Below are positions 1 through 11,160 of a stretch of DNA of 64,000 bases, piece by piece (within the stretch, counting starts at the first letter, position 1; each line of letters begins with the position of its first letter). The stretch covers positions 2,898,451 to 2,962,450 of the forward strand of contig JAJEKV010000060.1 of the NCBI GenBank assembly GCA_021234155.1, read 5' to 3'. This DNA is from Isoetes taiwanensis (lineage: Eukaryota > Streptophyta > Lycopodiopsida > Isoetales > Isoetaceae). The translations under genes and the position numbers were made by a program. The notes under the pieces are model-generated. The model was given only the letters and a program-made list of their open reading frames with translations. It ran no database searches and was not told the DNA's origin.

Positions 1-298
1 TTTCAAATGTAAACTATGCTTGTTGTTCTCATGGGAAGACCGAATGGTGCACTAGAAATGCAACCTACTGCTCCAATCCTACAAAGGTTATGCATTGGGA
101 CATTGTTCTTTTTAGCACTGCCTTCAATGAAATTGCTGCTACCAAGTTTTGGAGTGGATCTACTCATACAAAGCCTTTCAACGTCCATCATTTGGCCAAG
201 GCGATGCTTACTTCATCATGCTGATTATATGTCACTTGTTTGAACTTACTTATCATGCTGATTATAAGCCACTTGTTTAATGTATCACTTATATAATT
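1..298. other. AT-rich sequence, no gene recognised
   Basis: Two short open frames overlap here on opposite strands, but neither resembles a known protein. I see no promoter or splice signal that would favour one. A short internal repeat (tcatgctgattata) occurs near 215 and 255. Confidence 0.5.
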
Positions 299-460
299 AT
301 ATCAATTAGAATGAAAAGGGATTGACTGCACTTCACTTATTATAGGCAAAATTTTGACATCTTTGTTTCATTACATTTAACTAGTCAACATATTGCATGA
401 ACTTTTCTAATGCAAACTCAACATGTTTAATGTATCACTTCTATATCACCTTCTCTATTC
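299..460 (+). repeat. Dispersed repeat A, copy 1
   Basis: About 150 bp starting atcaattagaatgaaaaggg match 11826-11975 almost base for base, including the block aactcaacatgtttaatgt. The two copies lie in the same orientation 11.5 kb apart. No coding potential. Probably part of a non-autonomous mobile element; the ends cannot be defined from two copies. Confidence 0.75.
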
Positions 461-835
461 GTTATTACCTTTTATATTATCCCTTATCATGTTTTGCCTG
501 CTTGCGTGTCCTTAAATTAGCATGTTTGCCAACCTTCTACAATATGTTCTAGAGTCTGCCATCTAGATCCTACGCTTTGTTGATGTGTCTACTTTTAAAG
601 GGTGCCTCCTTTAGATTAGTTTGTTATACTGATATAAAATAACTATGAACCTATTCATTATAAGCTCTTGCATATGCTTAGATTGAATTTGGGCTTTGTG
701 AGGTCATTAAATTTGACTACTCCATATTCTATCTTGTGAGGTCTAGTCATGAACGTTCTACTTCTCTATCCCTTATGAATGCTTCTATAATGTTTGTAGA
801 TATCTAATATGATGTTTAGCAAGTTGAAATGGGAA
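461..835. other. AT-rich intergenic sequence
   Basis: No open frame, RNA gene or repeat is recognised between dispersed repeat A and the GC-rich tandem array. Confidence 0.5.
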
Positions 836-1540
836 AACCTTTTGCCATGTAAGGCAACACCTTCCAAGGCAAATTGGGCGCCCGCCCAGTTTGGCCCTTG
901 GGGGGAATACTTTTTGCCATGTACGGCAACACCCCCCGAGCAAATTGGGCGCCCGCCCAGTTTGGCCTTTGGGGAAAACTTTTTGCCATGCAAGGCAACA
1001 CCCCCTGGGGCAAATTGGACGCCTGCCCAGTTTGGCCCTTGGGGAAAAACTTTTTTCCATGCAAAGCAACACCCCCCCGGGGCAAATTGGGCGCCCGCCC
1101 AGTTTGGCCCTTGGGGGAAAACTTTTTGCCATGCAAAGCAACACCCCCTGGGGCAAATTGGGCGCCCGCCCAGTTTGGCCCTTGGGGGAAAATTCTTTGC
1201 CATGCAAGGCAACACCCCCTAGAGCAAATTTGGCGCCCGCCCAGTTTGGCCCTTGGGAAAATACCTTTTTCCATGCATGGCAACACCCCCGGGCAAACTG
1301 GGCGCCCGCCCAGTTTGACCATTGGGGGAAAATTTTTTGGGCGCCCGCCCAGTTTGGCCCTTGGAGAAAAACTTTTTTCCATGCAAGGCAACACCCCCCG
1401 GGGCAAATTAGGTACCCGCCCAGTTTGGCCCTTGGGGAAAAACTTTTTGCCATGCAAGGCATCACCCCTTGGGGGCAAATTGGGCGCTCACCTTGGGAGA
1501 AAACTTTTTGCCATGCAAGGCAACACCCCCAAGGGTAATT
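836..1540. repeat. GC-rich 71-bp tandem array, about 10 units
   Basis: The block cccgcccagtttggccc recurs at about 881, 952, 1021, 1094, 1165, 1236, 1305, 1344 and 1415, with spacings of 69-72 bp except one shortened unit (39 bp). Each unit holds a near-palindrome around gggcgcccgccc, an A/T tract (aaaactttttgcc) and a C-run (caacaccccc). Flanks are strongly AT-rich, so the array is a sharp GC island. Long open frames of about 215-226 residues exist on both strands, but since 71 is not divisible by 3 and the unit lacks stops they follow from the repeat itself. I read this as a minisatellite, not a gene. Confidence 0.9.
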
Positions 1541-2849
1541 TGTTCTTAGTATAGGTATTTAAATGGCCGTGTTTTTTTAGTTGGCAGAACCTTTTGTTCT
1601 AACCGAACTTTTATTGTTGTGCAGAATCAATGGCTACGAGAGTTTTGAGAGTCTTGACAGATTGAGAAGTTGCCTCTACATGAGGTAGAAGAGAAGGGAA
1701 ATAAATCACTAGCCCCCAAGAATTCATGGAGAGGATGGAAATTAGTATGAAAGATGTTGTAGAACATGCTCCAACGTAGTTTGAAGAACCTGAAAAGCTT
1801 TGCCAAATGAAAAGCAACCCGACCCTTGAGAATTATTTGTTTTCTATTCGATTATTTCAGCATAGAAGTAAGTCAAAATTAGGCGCCTGCACAAATTCAG
1901 GCTGCATTATTGTACACTTAGTCATAATGTTATATGCTCCATATGTTTGTAAACAATATCTAATGAATTAATTTTCAATAAAGTCTCACATCTTATGTTA
2001 TTATGTACACTTATGTTGTACTATACACCCTCTATTCTACACACTTACGAGCATTTTGAGATATATATGGACTTACAAGAAGTCCATATATAATGAAATT
2101 GTGCTTTATTTTGCATGCTGTTGACTAGAAATTCTAAAACATTGAACTTAAATCTCCTTGATTTTTTGGTCCGCCGAATTGGAGAGCTTGATTTTTCGAT
2201 CGACCCACATTTTACAATAGAGAATTGATAAAATTATGGTTTTGAATGTTTTTTAATTGCTAAACTAGAAGGACCTATTCCAGTTTTTGCTTTGAGGCCT
2301 CGGATCTCTCGATTGCTACATCATAAACCAATACAACCTCTTCTGTAATATCAAATGTTGCAATTTACCTGCTCTGCCTTGTAGCAGAATCCCACATTTC
2401 TACTGCGTATCTTCCACACAGCCACTTTCGAACATACATGCACTTTTTTGCAAAGCTACGTGGCAATTATGGCATCTTTTTGCTTTAAAAATGGATACTT
2501 GGAATGCTAAGTGGCAAAATCTAAGCCGTCGATCGTCCTTGATGCATGCCATACATACATAGATAATAAGTTTTAATATAGGATACTGATAATGAGATCT
2601 TGGAGAACTGGGAGGACCTCAAGTATCTTAAAAGAATCTAAGGGATGCTTTGAAATTCTTGAATAATTTTGATGAAATCTTGAAAAGGAGGACCTTGAGG
2701 GCATTTTTAGAAAATATTAAAAGAATCTTAAGGAATCTAGAGAAATCTTAGGAAAATATTCAGTGAAACTTGTGGCTAAGTGACACCAAAACACAAGACA
2801 CAAATGTATGTCAAAATTTCGTGTGTTTAAGGATGTCTTTTGATTCAGG
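1541..2849. other. Intergenic sequence, purine-rich stretch near the end
   Basis: No gene recognised. From about 2585 to 2765 the plus strand is a degenerate low-complexity run built from words such as gaatctta and gaaatctt, which looks like decayed simple repeat. Confidence 0.5.
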
Positions 2850-3400
2850 CCTTGACACTCACCACTGATCATATCTTTACACTGCAAACTTTGGTTGAAG
2901 ATAGAAAAGAACCATCGATATGACCTATATTATTGCTTTGTCGATTTTGCCAAGGTTTTTGACACTGTGTCTCGAAAACACTATGGAAAAGATTGCGACA
3001 GTTGGGAGCCCCTGTGAATATATAGAATGCGATTCATAGACTATATGAGACATGCTCAAACTGACTGGAACCGCCACGCCAACCATTTGACAGCAGTGTT
3101 GGAGTCCGCCAGGGATGCCCTCTCTCCAACATCATTTGCGCTTTACATTGATCAGTTGAAAAGCTGGCACCTGATAATGGGGGTAGCGGAGCTCAACTTT
3201 TGCACCAGATCACCAGGTAACTCATACACGATGACGATATAGGTTTCCTAAGCTACATCCTGGAAGACATGCAACACCATGTGGATGCTTTAGATAGATT
3301 TTGCCAAATCATTGATATGTGCGTCAATCTTGCCAAGACTAAATTGTCGTTTATCTTTGCAAGTACTTTGTTTGCTCCATATATCGTCTTCACTTAGTTT
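2850..3400 (+). pseudogene. Decayed LINE reverse transcriptase fragment
   Basis: Read across several frames, the sequence carries the order of non-LTR reverse-transcriptase motifs: a TTDHIFTLQTL-like start, YCFVDFAKVFDTVSRK near 2930-2980, GVRQGCPLSPTSFALYIDQL at about 3100-3155 (written ggagtccgccagggatgccc), a damaged YADD box near 3225-3240, then VNLAKTKL at about 3330. Frame changes and stops occur every 50-100 bp, so no protein is made. The motifs fit the same broad LINE group as the minus-strand copy at 12.6-13.5 kb. The 5' endonuclease and the zinc-finger tail are missing. The family call is firm; the clade is not. Confidence 0.8.
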
Positions 3401-3589
3401 TACAGCCTTTCCTACTACCAAATGGATGGCAATTGCAAATCATAGAACCCATGCGGTCTTGTATATGGCACTGGCTTTGAGATAAGTTGTTCTATCATAA
3501 ACTTTCTACACTTTGTGGCAAGTTTTGCATAGGTGTCTGCATGTCTTGCGGCATTGCTACGATCCTCATATTTCTGCAATATTTCCACT

Positions 3590-4075
3590 TTTTGTTTTTT
3601 AGATGTCAAACCACTTGAGCAGTATCTCTTTTCTTGCCCAGAAGTTCAACTAGCATGGACCTGGCTCCAAAGCTTATTTAGCAATCTGTTCTCTTGGCAT
3701 CCTACACTCAGATGCATAGGACTCAGCTAAGGAGAAGGCATTTCATCTTGCGAGCGTCATAGTCTGTACATTTTCCAAGGCATTTACTCATCTATTCGTA
3801 GTGTTATTATTGTAACCCAAGCTAAGATACTGATGGCTTATAAGTCTTCCTTCCTCATGAAAGAAGTGAGAAACTGTATTTAAATTTAGTATCTTTAAAA
3901 TATTTTTTATCATTAGTCTCATATGCTGGAGTAAGTATATAATGCTTCAGGCTCATGTTTCATGAGCATTTTCTTGTGCTTATACAACTAGATGAGATAT
4001 GTACATCTTATAATATTTACTTTTGATTAATGAACTTTTTTTCGTCCTTCAAAAAATAAATAAAATAAAACAACA
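3590..4075 (+). pseudogene. LINE 3' end with zf-RVT remnant and A-rich tail
   Basis: The frame from about 3605 reads LEQYLFSCPEVQLAWTWLQS, then in another frame KEKAFHLAS near 3735. This parallels the LINE end at 20.1 kb (EHCFFLCQ..., WLQSLF, KRAFHLAS), i.e. the C-terminal zinc-binding region of plant L1-type reverse transcriptases. The end is marked by ttaatgaac...cgtccttc followed by an A-rich tail at about 4054-4070, nearly the same terminus as at 20.52 kb. Stops and frameshifts show it is dead. It directly follows the RT fragment, but the two may be separate insertions. Confidence 0.7.
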
Positions 4076-4198
4076 ATTGAGATATTGAACAATGCAAGCA
4101 TGAAAGAAGTTCATGTTTGGGTGACATGGTCATGATTTTATAAAAGGCAACATCATCACGTCATGAAATGTTATTATGGTAGATATTTCTAAATGAGT

Positions 4199-4520
4199 TG
4201 CACCCTAGATTGCCTCGGTTGTTGGATCCATTGATCCCACGACCCAAAGCATATGTTGCGGCGTCTAGGTGCCTTATCATTTCGACAACAGTCAATTACA
4301 ATTCAAGGAGCCTATAATTTTGATGGTGGAGCCCATGGTTTGGAATATGATACATAGACTTGAAATCCTACCAAAAAAACAAGCCTATGGTTTGGAGTAT
4401 GATACATGGGCATGAACCTCTACAAAAAAAAACCAATGCTTTAAATAGAATGCTTTCACCAATACAACTAACAAAAAAATGTGATTATTTTTTCCAATTA
4501 GACCTACCCTTTTTTATAAT
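4199..4520 (+). repeat. Dispersed repeat B, copy 1
   Basis: Matches 9187-9610 in the same orientation with moderate divergence. Shared landmarks are ggatccattgatcccacga, the word cctataattttga, cttgaa...cctaccaaaa, tttcaccaatacaac and tgtgattattttttc. Non-coding. Probably an old mobile-element fragment. Confidence 0.65.
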
Positions 4521-4976
4521 TATAATATGAGTCTCATTGCATGAAATGATTTTGAGTATGGCCCTTTGCATAACCAAATCAATCCCCCCTAGTTATTATG
4601 GTAGATATTCTATGCCATAATATGAATTAAGTAGCAACATCAAGCCCGTTTACAAAGTATATTCCAACTCCCCTCTCAACTTGCAGAACAACCCGTGAAG
4701 GACAAACTATATGCATATCATATTTATTAACCATCTTTCATTCTTTACACAGACATGTCAATATCATATATCTATACGTCAATCCATGGATCATTTATTT
4801 AATGATGCAGTCAACTATTGAAATTTCATCTCGTTGTCATATAACATGTGACATATGCTAATGTCAAACACATGAAGATATTAAGACAAGTTGTACCAAA
4901 GCAAAGCCGGTGGTAACACTAGATGCAAGGGGGATACCTTTGATATAGTCATTTATGCTTGTCACATTAAGGAAAT
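4521..4976. other. AT-rich intergenic sequence
   Basis: No gene, repeat or RNA signal recognised. Confidence 0.4.
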
Positions 4977-5744
4977 ATGCACCCTTACTTTATTTCCACT
5001 AGACAAGCGACCTTGTATAAATTCCAAGCTCTTACGAACCATAGAGAATGTATTGGTATGGATTTCAGCATTATGAAGAGGTCAAAAAAAGCTTGCGAGA
5101 AAGATGCATGCAAGGCACAAGCATTTGATCTACTCCAAGCCATAGAAATGAAACTAACATTCTATGCAAGACAGTTGATGGGCAAAGAAGAAGAAATTGT
5201 CTGGCAAGGAATTGGGAGAAATGAAGAAGAGGCAGGAAGTTACATGGGTCTGCTTTTATTTTGGCTTAAGACTATTACTACTGATCCATTGTGCAGTAGG
5301 AATACAACCTATGATCAATTGCTTCGAAAGGCTGAGATCAAATACATCGAAGAAGCTTGCCATAGTTTTAATTCCAGTGTCTTCATGCCCCTGCAATCTG
5401 TTTTTCCAGTCCTTCTAAATCGAGCACACATCTTTGTAACCAGGCTTCAACCTTCAATCGTTCGAGAAATGATGCTTGACCATTTACTCGTTCAATTTTG
5501 GAATGTTCCTCACCTCCAGCATTGTCATCCTCAAGTTTGGCCTTTGTATTCTTGGGCTTGGGCAGATCAAAAGGAGTCTAAACTCATCCCTTCTAGGGGA
5601 GTTCCTACTCATGTAGTGGACTTTCTTAGACATAGAATCTTAATTATAGGTCAATTTTTGGAGAAACACATGGTTCATGACTTTCAAGACCTTCTTGAAA
5701 TTCAACTTTTGCTCACTTATGTTGATATTCATAACACTTGTTAA
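4977..5744 (+). CDS. Unrecognised 255-codon open frame
   Basis: A single uninterrupted frame that I do not recognise. It has a basic, lysine-rich N-terminal third (KRSKKACEKDACKAQ), then a mixed part with no clear membrane segment or motif. The residue make-up after about residue 100 (many H, W, Q, L and few G) is more like random translation than a conserved protein. The antisense strand reads a partly open lysine/glutamate-rich peptide (PKPKNTKAKLEDDNAGGEE) over 5500-5700, so the real coding strand, if any, might be minus. No promoter or splice sites support it. It could be a retroelement gag remnant or chance. Confidence 0.15.
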   Translation: MHPYFISTRQATLYKFQALTNHRECIGMDFSIMKRSKKACEKDACKAQAFDLLQAIEMKLTFYARQLMGKEEEIVWQGIGRNEEEAGSYMGLLLFWLKTITTDPLCSRNTTYDQLLRKAEIKYIEEACHSFNSSVFMPLQSVFPVLLNRAHIFVTRLQPSIVREMMLDHLLVQFWNVPHLQHCHPQVWPLYSWAWADQKESKLIPSRGVPTHVVDFLRHRILIIGQFLEKHMVHDFQDLLEIQLLLTYVDIHNTC

Positions 5745-5989
5745 AATTATCATACTTATTCCATTTCTCTGCAACTCATTTGTACTCAGCTTGCATCATC
5801 ATTGATAACCAGCATATGGATGTGTTATATTCACCAGAAAGAAGGTCTAGCGCAAATGCGGAGCATCATAAAAGCATGATGAATCCATGGTGTTCAATTT
5901 GTATCTTGTATCACTTTTCTATGCAAGACAAAAAATGTTATTGCGTAATCCAATTGCAAATAAAGATCATTTGTATAAAATTTTACATT

Positions 5990-6130
5990 TTTGTATTTGG
6001 GATCCAGCCTCATATAATTGGGTATTCCCTTCTTTGTTCCTGTTTGTGGGTAGCTAGCAGGTGTGTGGCTACGCGATCTCTACCTTGTAAAAATCTATTG
6101 TGGTGAATGAAAGCCCTATCTATCTCAGAA
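5990..6130 (+). repeat. Partial copy of repeat family C (3' part)
   Basis: Aligns with 24775-24885: catataattggg, gtgtgtggctacgcgatc and gatgaatgagaagcc-like words occur in the same order (here gtgaatgaaagccctatctat). It holds only the last ~130 bp of the family. Confidence 0.6.
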
Positions 6131-6357
6131 TTTTTTAGCCGTATTCATGCGAGTCTTGCATTGAAATATCAAGATGGAACAAATTTAACTTACATGTAAA
6201 AATAGAAGTCTTTGCCATGAAAAGCAATTATTTCAAGATAAAACAATGCTTATATTATGTAGATGAACTTCTTTTTTAGTTTTCTGATAAACTATACAAT
6301 GTTCTATGAAGAGAAGATAATTCTAGAATGGGGCTCACATGAAAACGACAAAAACCT

Positions 6358-7018
6358 CAAAGAAGGCTTCTCATTTATCTCAGCAGATCTTCTACAATGG
6401 TGGATAGTGGGTAGCTGCACACATGCGAACTACCCACGAAAAAATAAAGGGAATGTCCAATTATACAACTTGGACCCCAAAAAATATAATGCTAATAGAT
6501 GTTTGGTTTGTGTACCTACCGAAAGCTTATCACCAGGATTAAAAAAACCCGCCCTTTTGGGTTTTCAAGGAAAAACCCTAGTGATAGGGGCTTGGACAAA
6601 CATAAGGCTGGAAAATCGCTCCCAAAAGACCCACGAATAGAGAAATCGAAGCTGATGTCGCTTGCCAACCTGTACCTGCACATCACCAACGCTAGAACAA
6701 ATGTCAAAAAACAAACCTCCCAAAGTGGAGGTGCTCGTTGCGCGTGCCACGCGACAACAAAAGAAAAATCTCTTCAAATAGAGGGGCTGGTCGCGCGTGC
6801 CAGGCGACAAATACATTAAACAATTAAGGGGGGGAGGGTGGGTTTCAAAGAATGGAGAATAAGGTACTGCTGAGAGAGAAGAGGACGCGCCGATGAGATG
6901 TTGATGAAGAATCGCCTAATATAGCGATCTCCCAACCAGAGAAAGCATGCAATGCATGCATGCTCGACATGCATGCTCGCCCTCTCTAGAATCTCGATCC
7001 GATGGCTCAGATTGATGG
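6358..7018 (-). mobile_element. Full-length-looking copy of repeat family C, flanked by direct repeats
   Basis: On the minus strand this ~660-bp unit runs in the same order as 24226-24893 on the plus strand: a GCATGC-rich start, the block ctcatcggcgc...cctcttctctc, caggtacaggttggc, then a stem-loop (aaaaccctagtgat...ttttaatcctgg in inverse) and the end ctgctgagataaatgagaagcc. It is flanked by about 38 bp in direct repeat, 6320-6357 and 7019-7056 (ttctagaatggggctc...caaaaacctc), with two or three mismatches. That length is long for a LINE/SINE target duplication but possible. No long open frame. The 3' stem-loop resembles those of the LINE ends at 12.4 and 14.0 kb, so it may be a short non-autonomous LINE relative. 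Confidence 0.6.
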
Positions 7019-7084
7019 GATTCTAGAATGGGGCTCGCATGAAAATGACAAAAACCTCTCGAATAAAAGAGAACTTTCTTATAA

Positions 7085-7395
7085 AAAATGGGATCGAGGG
7101 CAAAAGGTCAAAGGATTATGGCCAAAGAAGAGGCAAGGCCGAGAAAGGGCATGCCACAGCATGAAAGAAACGCTAAATTGGCCAATCCAAGCAGGGAGAA
7201 GCCCCTCCCCTGCATGGTTTCAAAGAATAGAGAATAAGGTACTGCTGAGAGAGAAGAGGAAGCGCTGATGAGATGTTGATGAAGAACCTCGCCTAATATA
7301 GCGATCTCCCAACCAGAGAAAGCATGCAATGCAGCATGCAAGATATACATGCTCCTCTCTCTAGAATCTCGATCCGATGGCTCGGATCGATGGGA
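7085..7395 (-). mobile_element. Repeat family C, 5' part only, second minus-strand copy
   Basis: 7207-7395 repeats 6844-7018 nearly exactly (gagaataaggtactgctgag, cgcctaatatagcgatctcc, ctagaatctcgatccgatgg). 7085-7205 is the reverse complement of 25040-25165 (aggggaggggcttc..., ttggccaattt). It lacks the stem-loop half. The doubled arrangement here mirrors the doubled plus-strand copies at 24.2-25.2 kb. Confidence 0.6.
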
Positions 7396-7504
7396 TTGTT
7401 AATTTAAAGTTTGAATTGTGCTTCAAATAACGCTTATTTAAAAAAATACTATAATAGTATGCACAAGGGATGCACTTATATAGGATATAATCCGAGTATA
7501 TTAA

Positions 7505-7640
7505 GATAGAATAGAATAGAATAGAATAGAATAGAATAGAATAGAATAGAATAGAATAGAATAGAATAGATTTTTTAATGTCCACGGAGACCAATAGGCC
7601 ATAGGACCCATACAATGGGCTAGAACAACCTAAAACATCA
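7505..7640 (-). mobile_element. LINE 3' end with (TTCTA)n tail
   Basis: The plus strand shows about 12 copies of agaat (7505-7570), followed by ttttttaatgtccacggaga and ccaataggccataggaccca. The same 3' block sits beside the 12.25-kb pentamer run, itself downstream of a LINE coding end. So on the minus strand this is a LINE 3' UTR ending in a TTCTA microsatellite, with the coding part lost (5' truncation). Confidence 0.7.
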
Positions 7641-9186
7641 GCAAATATAATGGAAATATTACAAAGCTTGGGCAAAATCCAGATGAAATATGGCTTGGCC
7701 CTTAGGCCAGACAATCAAATCAGGCTTCATGTACCATCGCAAAACACAAGAACAAATAGAAATAACAACATAAAGAAGAACATGACTATATAAATATTGT
7801 CCATAGATCAAAAGGCCATTGATCCTTAATAATAGCCTGACCTCCTCTGTATACTGCCCACTTCCATTGCAGGAGAGATTTTCGTACCCGACATAATTCC
7901 TGTTTTTGTCTGCAGAGCTGTGCTGAAGTTAGATCCTCTTGGACGGAAAAGGTAGTCCCTTTCCGATGATAGCCATGCCTCAGTATGTACAGCTTAGAAA
8001 TAGCATCTTTGAGAGGTGATGAGGATAATTTGGTCATATTGCTCTTATTTGATGTGCCAAGATGATGCTATCTACCTGTATGTGCATCACCTCAGTAAGA
8101 AAAGGCTCCGACTCATTTGTAGCAAGACAATCCCTTGTTCAAAGGCCTTCCTGGGTGCTCTTGTCATGTTCTTGTCTTTGCAGGTCACCTTTGCCATGGT
8201 TTTGAGTTTGTGAGTCATGATATGTGTTGGGCAAAGGCAATCTGTGCTCTCTAACAGATATTTTCAACCGAAACAAATAAATACCTTCTGTCGAGATGAT
8301 GCTTTTACTAAATCGAACCAGCAAAGCCAAGATTAAGAGCCAGGAAGCAACATCTGTAGACCTAGAACTGGTCAGCCGAAGGGGAAATCACTATGCTGAT
8401 GTGCAAATCATGTGTTAATCAACTGGTGGTGTGAAACCCTATCACATCTGCCAGGAAATTTTCTGCTTTGACCCAAAAAACTTAACCAAACATGGGCAAA
8501 TCATACATCATCGAATTGATCCCTGAGAGAGCTTTTCAACGTGATAAAAAACACTCAAAACAGAGTCTGTCAAGAGCTATGATAAAAAGCATATTACTAT
8601 AGGCGTGCACTCTTCAAAAAGGTACCCGGAAAAGTATAAAAAGTAGGTAGCTATCTTAATAGATCTGGGTCAAATCATATGCCAATAAAAAGCTCTCTGC
8701 ATAAGCTTTCAAAGAACCCAAGATCAACTGAATCTGACATCTGGCTCAAGTTATGAATGGATGAACAATTAGCATTCTCTCTCTAGTGCATATAGCTAGA
8801 ATGACTACTAGCTATATGAACTACAAACATTCATCTAATGTTGTTGTTTAGTAGTTAAATGCAGTAACCATTAAACAGATGCATCAATGGCTACACCAAG
8901 TTAGTTGTCTACCAAAAGACAAGTGCTATATGAACTAGAATACATTAATTAAATCGTTATTTAGAAAGGGAAATAGTTAAATACACTAACAATTAAACAC
9001 ATGCCTAACAACATTGGGCTGGGTTTCCTAATATAGAATAAATGCCCCATATTCCTAATATTAGATAATGGAATGCCCTTCAAGTAATCTATGGGTGCAC
9101 TAAAGGAGTATTAGATGGACGGATGGACAGATAGCAAACATGACGAAGATAATGAGTTTTGCTATATATTCTAAATGATCAGGCAC
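7641..9186. other. Intergenic sequence, no gene recognised
   Basis: Short open frames of 60-80 codons occur on both strands but none has a recognisable motif, splice context or promoter. Composition is evenly AT-rich. I see nothing else. Confidence 0.45.
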
Positions 9187-9610
9187 ACCCTGGACTACAA
9201 CAGTCGTCGAATCTATCGATCCTATGGCCCAGACTGTACGTTGGAGCCTCTGGGCACCTCTTGTCTTGCTTATAAGCATAATTTCATTATATATGGACTA
9301 CCATAGTCATCGGATTCATCGATCCTACGATCCAGATCGTATGTTGAAGCCTGTGAGCACCTCTCGTTTCACTTATAGTCATTTATGATTGGAGGCGCCT
9401 ATGATTTTGAAATATGGAATACGCTTTCGCCTAAGGTTTTGAGGGAATATCGAACCTCTATATGGCTTTGTCTAAGATTTTAGAATATGAAGTACGGGGG
9501 CTCGAACCTCTACCAAAATAACTCAGTGTCCTAATAAGACTACTTTCACCAATATACCCAGGAAGCTAATGTGATTATTTTTTAGCTTGAATCTATGTTT
9601 TTTTAACAAC
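9187..9610 (+). repeat. Dispersed repeat B, copy 2, with internal tandem duplication
   Basis: The first ~110 bp (ctacaacagtcgtcgaatc... to ...cttataagc) are repeated immediately as ctaccatagtcatcggattc... to ...acttatagtc. The following part matches 4345-4520. So this copy carries a tandem duplication that copy 1 lacks. Confidence 0.65.
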
Positions 9611-10369
9611 CCATTCAATTGTTTTAGGGACATATATGTTGTTATTTTTTACGTCCATATTAAATCCCCTTGGAATCCCCTGTTATTTTGCTACATATTC
9701 AAATGGTAGTTATTGTCTATAATACAGGGTTGTAAGAGCATATTGTGCACAGTAAGATGAACTAGAACAACTTTAAGACATTAAAATTATACATAATTTC
9801 ATTAAAACATCACACACTTTTCAAAAATTTCATATAGCAATTGAAAGTATAATGTTTTGACAATCTTAAAGTTTCAAATATCCATCCATATGTCATCATC
9901 TGGGAGACTTTTCTCAGCTCTTCTGGATTATTGCTATTTTCCTGCAAACCCGGGTAAATGTTAGTATTGTAATAGGTTATTGAGAGGGACATACAAGTGT
10001 GAAATTTGCGACCACCGTATTTAAGTCGAGCTTCACGTCCGATGACATTCAAGAATGTCAGATTTAATGTTGTGGAAGTGTTGCCTAAAGGGGCATTATG
10101 CAAAAAGAATTCAATTAACTAAGAAAAAATGCATTGCATAACTAAAGAATTAAAATTAAATTAAAAAAATTAATTTCACAACTAAATCTAACCTAACCCT
10201 AATGACTAAAACACAGCTTCGAGCTATGGCGGCAAAGGTATCGGGTATGGTATGGCGGCACAGGTATTGGATATGGCCAAGCACAGGTACTGCGTTTCAG
10301 GGTGAAGCTCAGTACTGCTATTCAGAAGAAAAAGCTCGTGGAAGTGAGTTTTTTTATTTAGTATAGAGT
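9611..10369. other. AT-rich intergenic sequence
   Basis: A 97-codon open frame on the minus strand (9810-10103) has no recognisable features. 10205-10300 contains a short imperfect duplication (atggcggca...aggtatcgggtatgg). No gene supported. Confidence 0.45.
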
Positions 10370-10720
10370 TATTCGTGTGTTGGAGTTTGGCACCATGACC
10401 GGATTGAAACCATCCCCGATGAACAGGGCAGCAGAATCACTCCTTCATTTGTGGCCTTCACAGACACAGCGTTTCATCGGAGATGCAGCCGAGAGTGAGA
10501 CTGCCATGAATTCTGCTAGTATTGCTGTCTTTGCTGCAAAGCGGTTAATTGGAAAGACCGTTTTCTACTGTGCACTCCAATATGAAGCTATGGCCCTTCC
10601 CTAGAGCTGTAGATGCAGCCATGATGGTTGTGAATTATAAGGATAAGGAGAAGCAAATTTCTCCAGAAGGATTTGCTTCAAATGGTGCTTGTTTTGAGGC
10701 ATGTCTGCTTCTAAAGATAT
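10370..10720 (+). pseudogene. Processed HSP70 pseudogene, N-terminal ATPase fragment
   Basis: The frame from 10370 reads [20 protein letters not shown] and on through [13 protein letters not shown], the invariant start of the HSP70 nucleotide-binding domain (known from the family). About two bases are then missing at ~10471 and the next frame continues [16 protein letters not shown] and FAAKRLIGK. Further on, with more frame changes, VVNYKDKEKQISPE (about 10627-10670) and MVLVLRHV (10680-10705) match the stretch before the 'KMRE' helix. The sequence runs without a break through the FD/AKRLIG junction, where plant HSP70 genes usually carry their intron, which points to a retrocopy. Everything before YSCVGVW (the phosphate-loop DLGTT) is missing. 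Non-functional. Confidence 0.88.
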
Positions 10721-10921
10721 AAGAAAATATTAAGTTTGACAGGATTTGTGGCATCCAGAATTGCTTCAAAGAGCATATGTGGCAGGCAAATTGATGTGAA
10801 GCCGAATGGAAAATGTGGTTCCAGAAATCTATTGGGCACAAGGATTTGGACACAAGAAATTGCATACGCACAGAATTCTAGAGAAGGGGATCAAGGGAGT
10901 CGTTACAGTTGTAATGGCCTT

Positions 10922-11160
10922 GAAATTGGGCGGTCGCTGGATTTCTTGCCAAACAGGTTACAGTTACTAGACCAGTACTAGACAAGACAAGAGGTAAAAA
11001 AAATGATGGTCCTGCAAATTGGGCGGTTGCTGGATTTCTTGCCAGGTAGGACTCAGTTACAGTTACTAGACTACAGTTATTAGATAAGACAAGATTTAAA
11101 AAAAATGATGGTCCTGCAAATTGGGCGGTCACCGGATTTCTTGCAAGACAGGACTAGACA
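10922..11160 (+). repeat. Tandem repeat of about 95-102 bp, three copies
   Basis: Units begin aaattgggcgg at about 10923, 11016 and 11118, and contain ctggatttcttgcca, ggttacagttactagac and aaaaatgatggtcctgc. A further short duplication (aataaaccatcatttg) follows at 11175 and 11229. Non-coding. Confidence 0.75.

Noticed and set aside
766-1554. Several overlapping 137-226-residue open frames on both strands in the 71-bp array
   Set aside because: They follow from a stop-poor repeat unit whose length is not a multiple of three; no promoter, splice site or family supports any of them.
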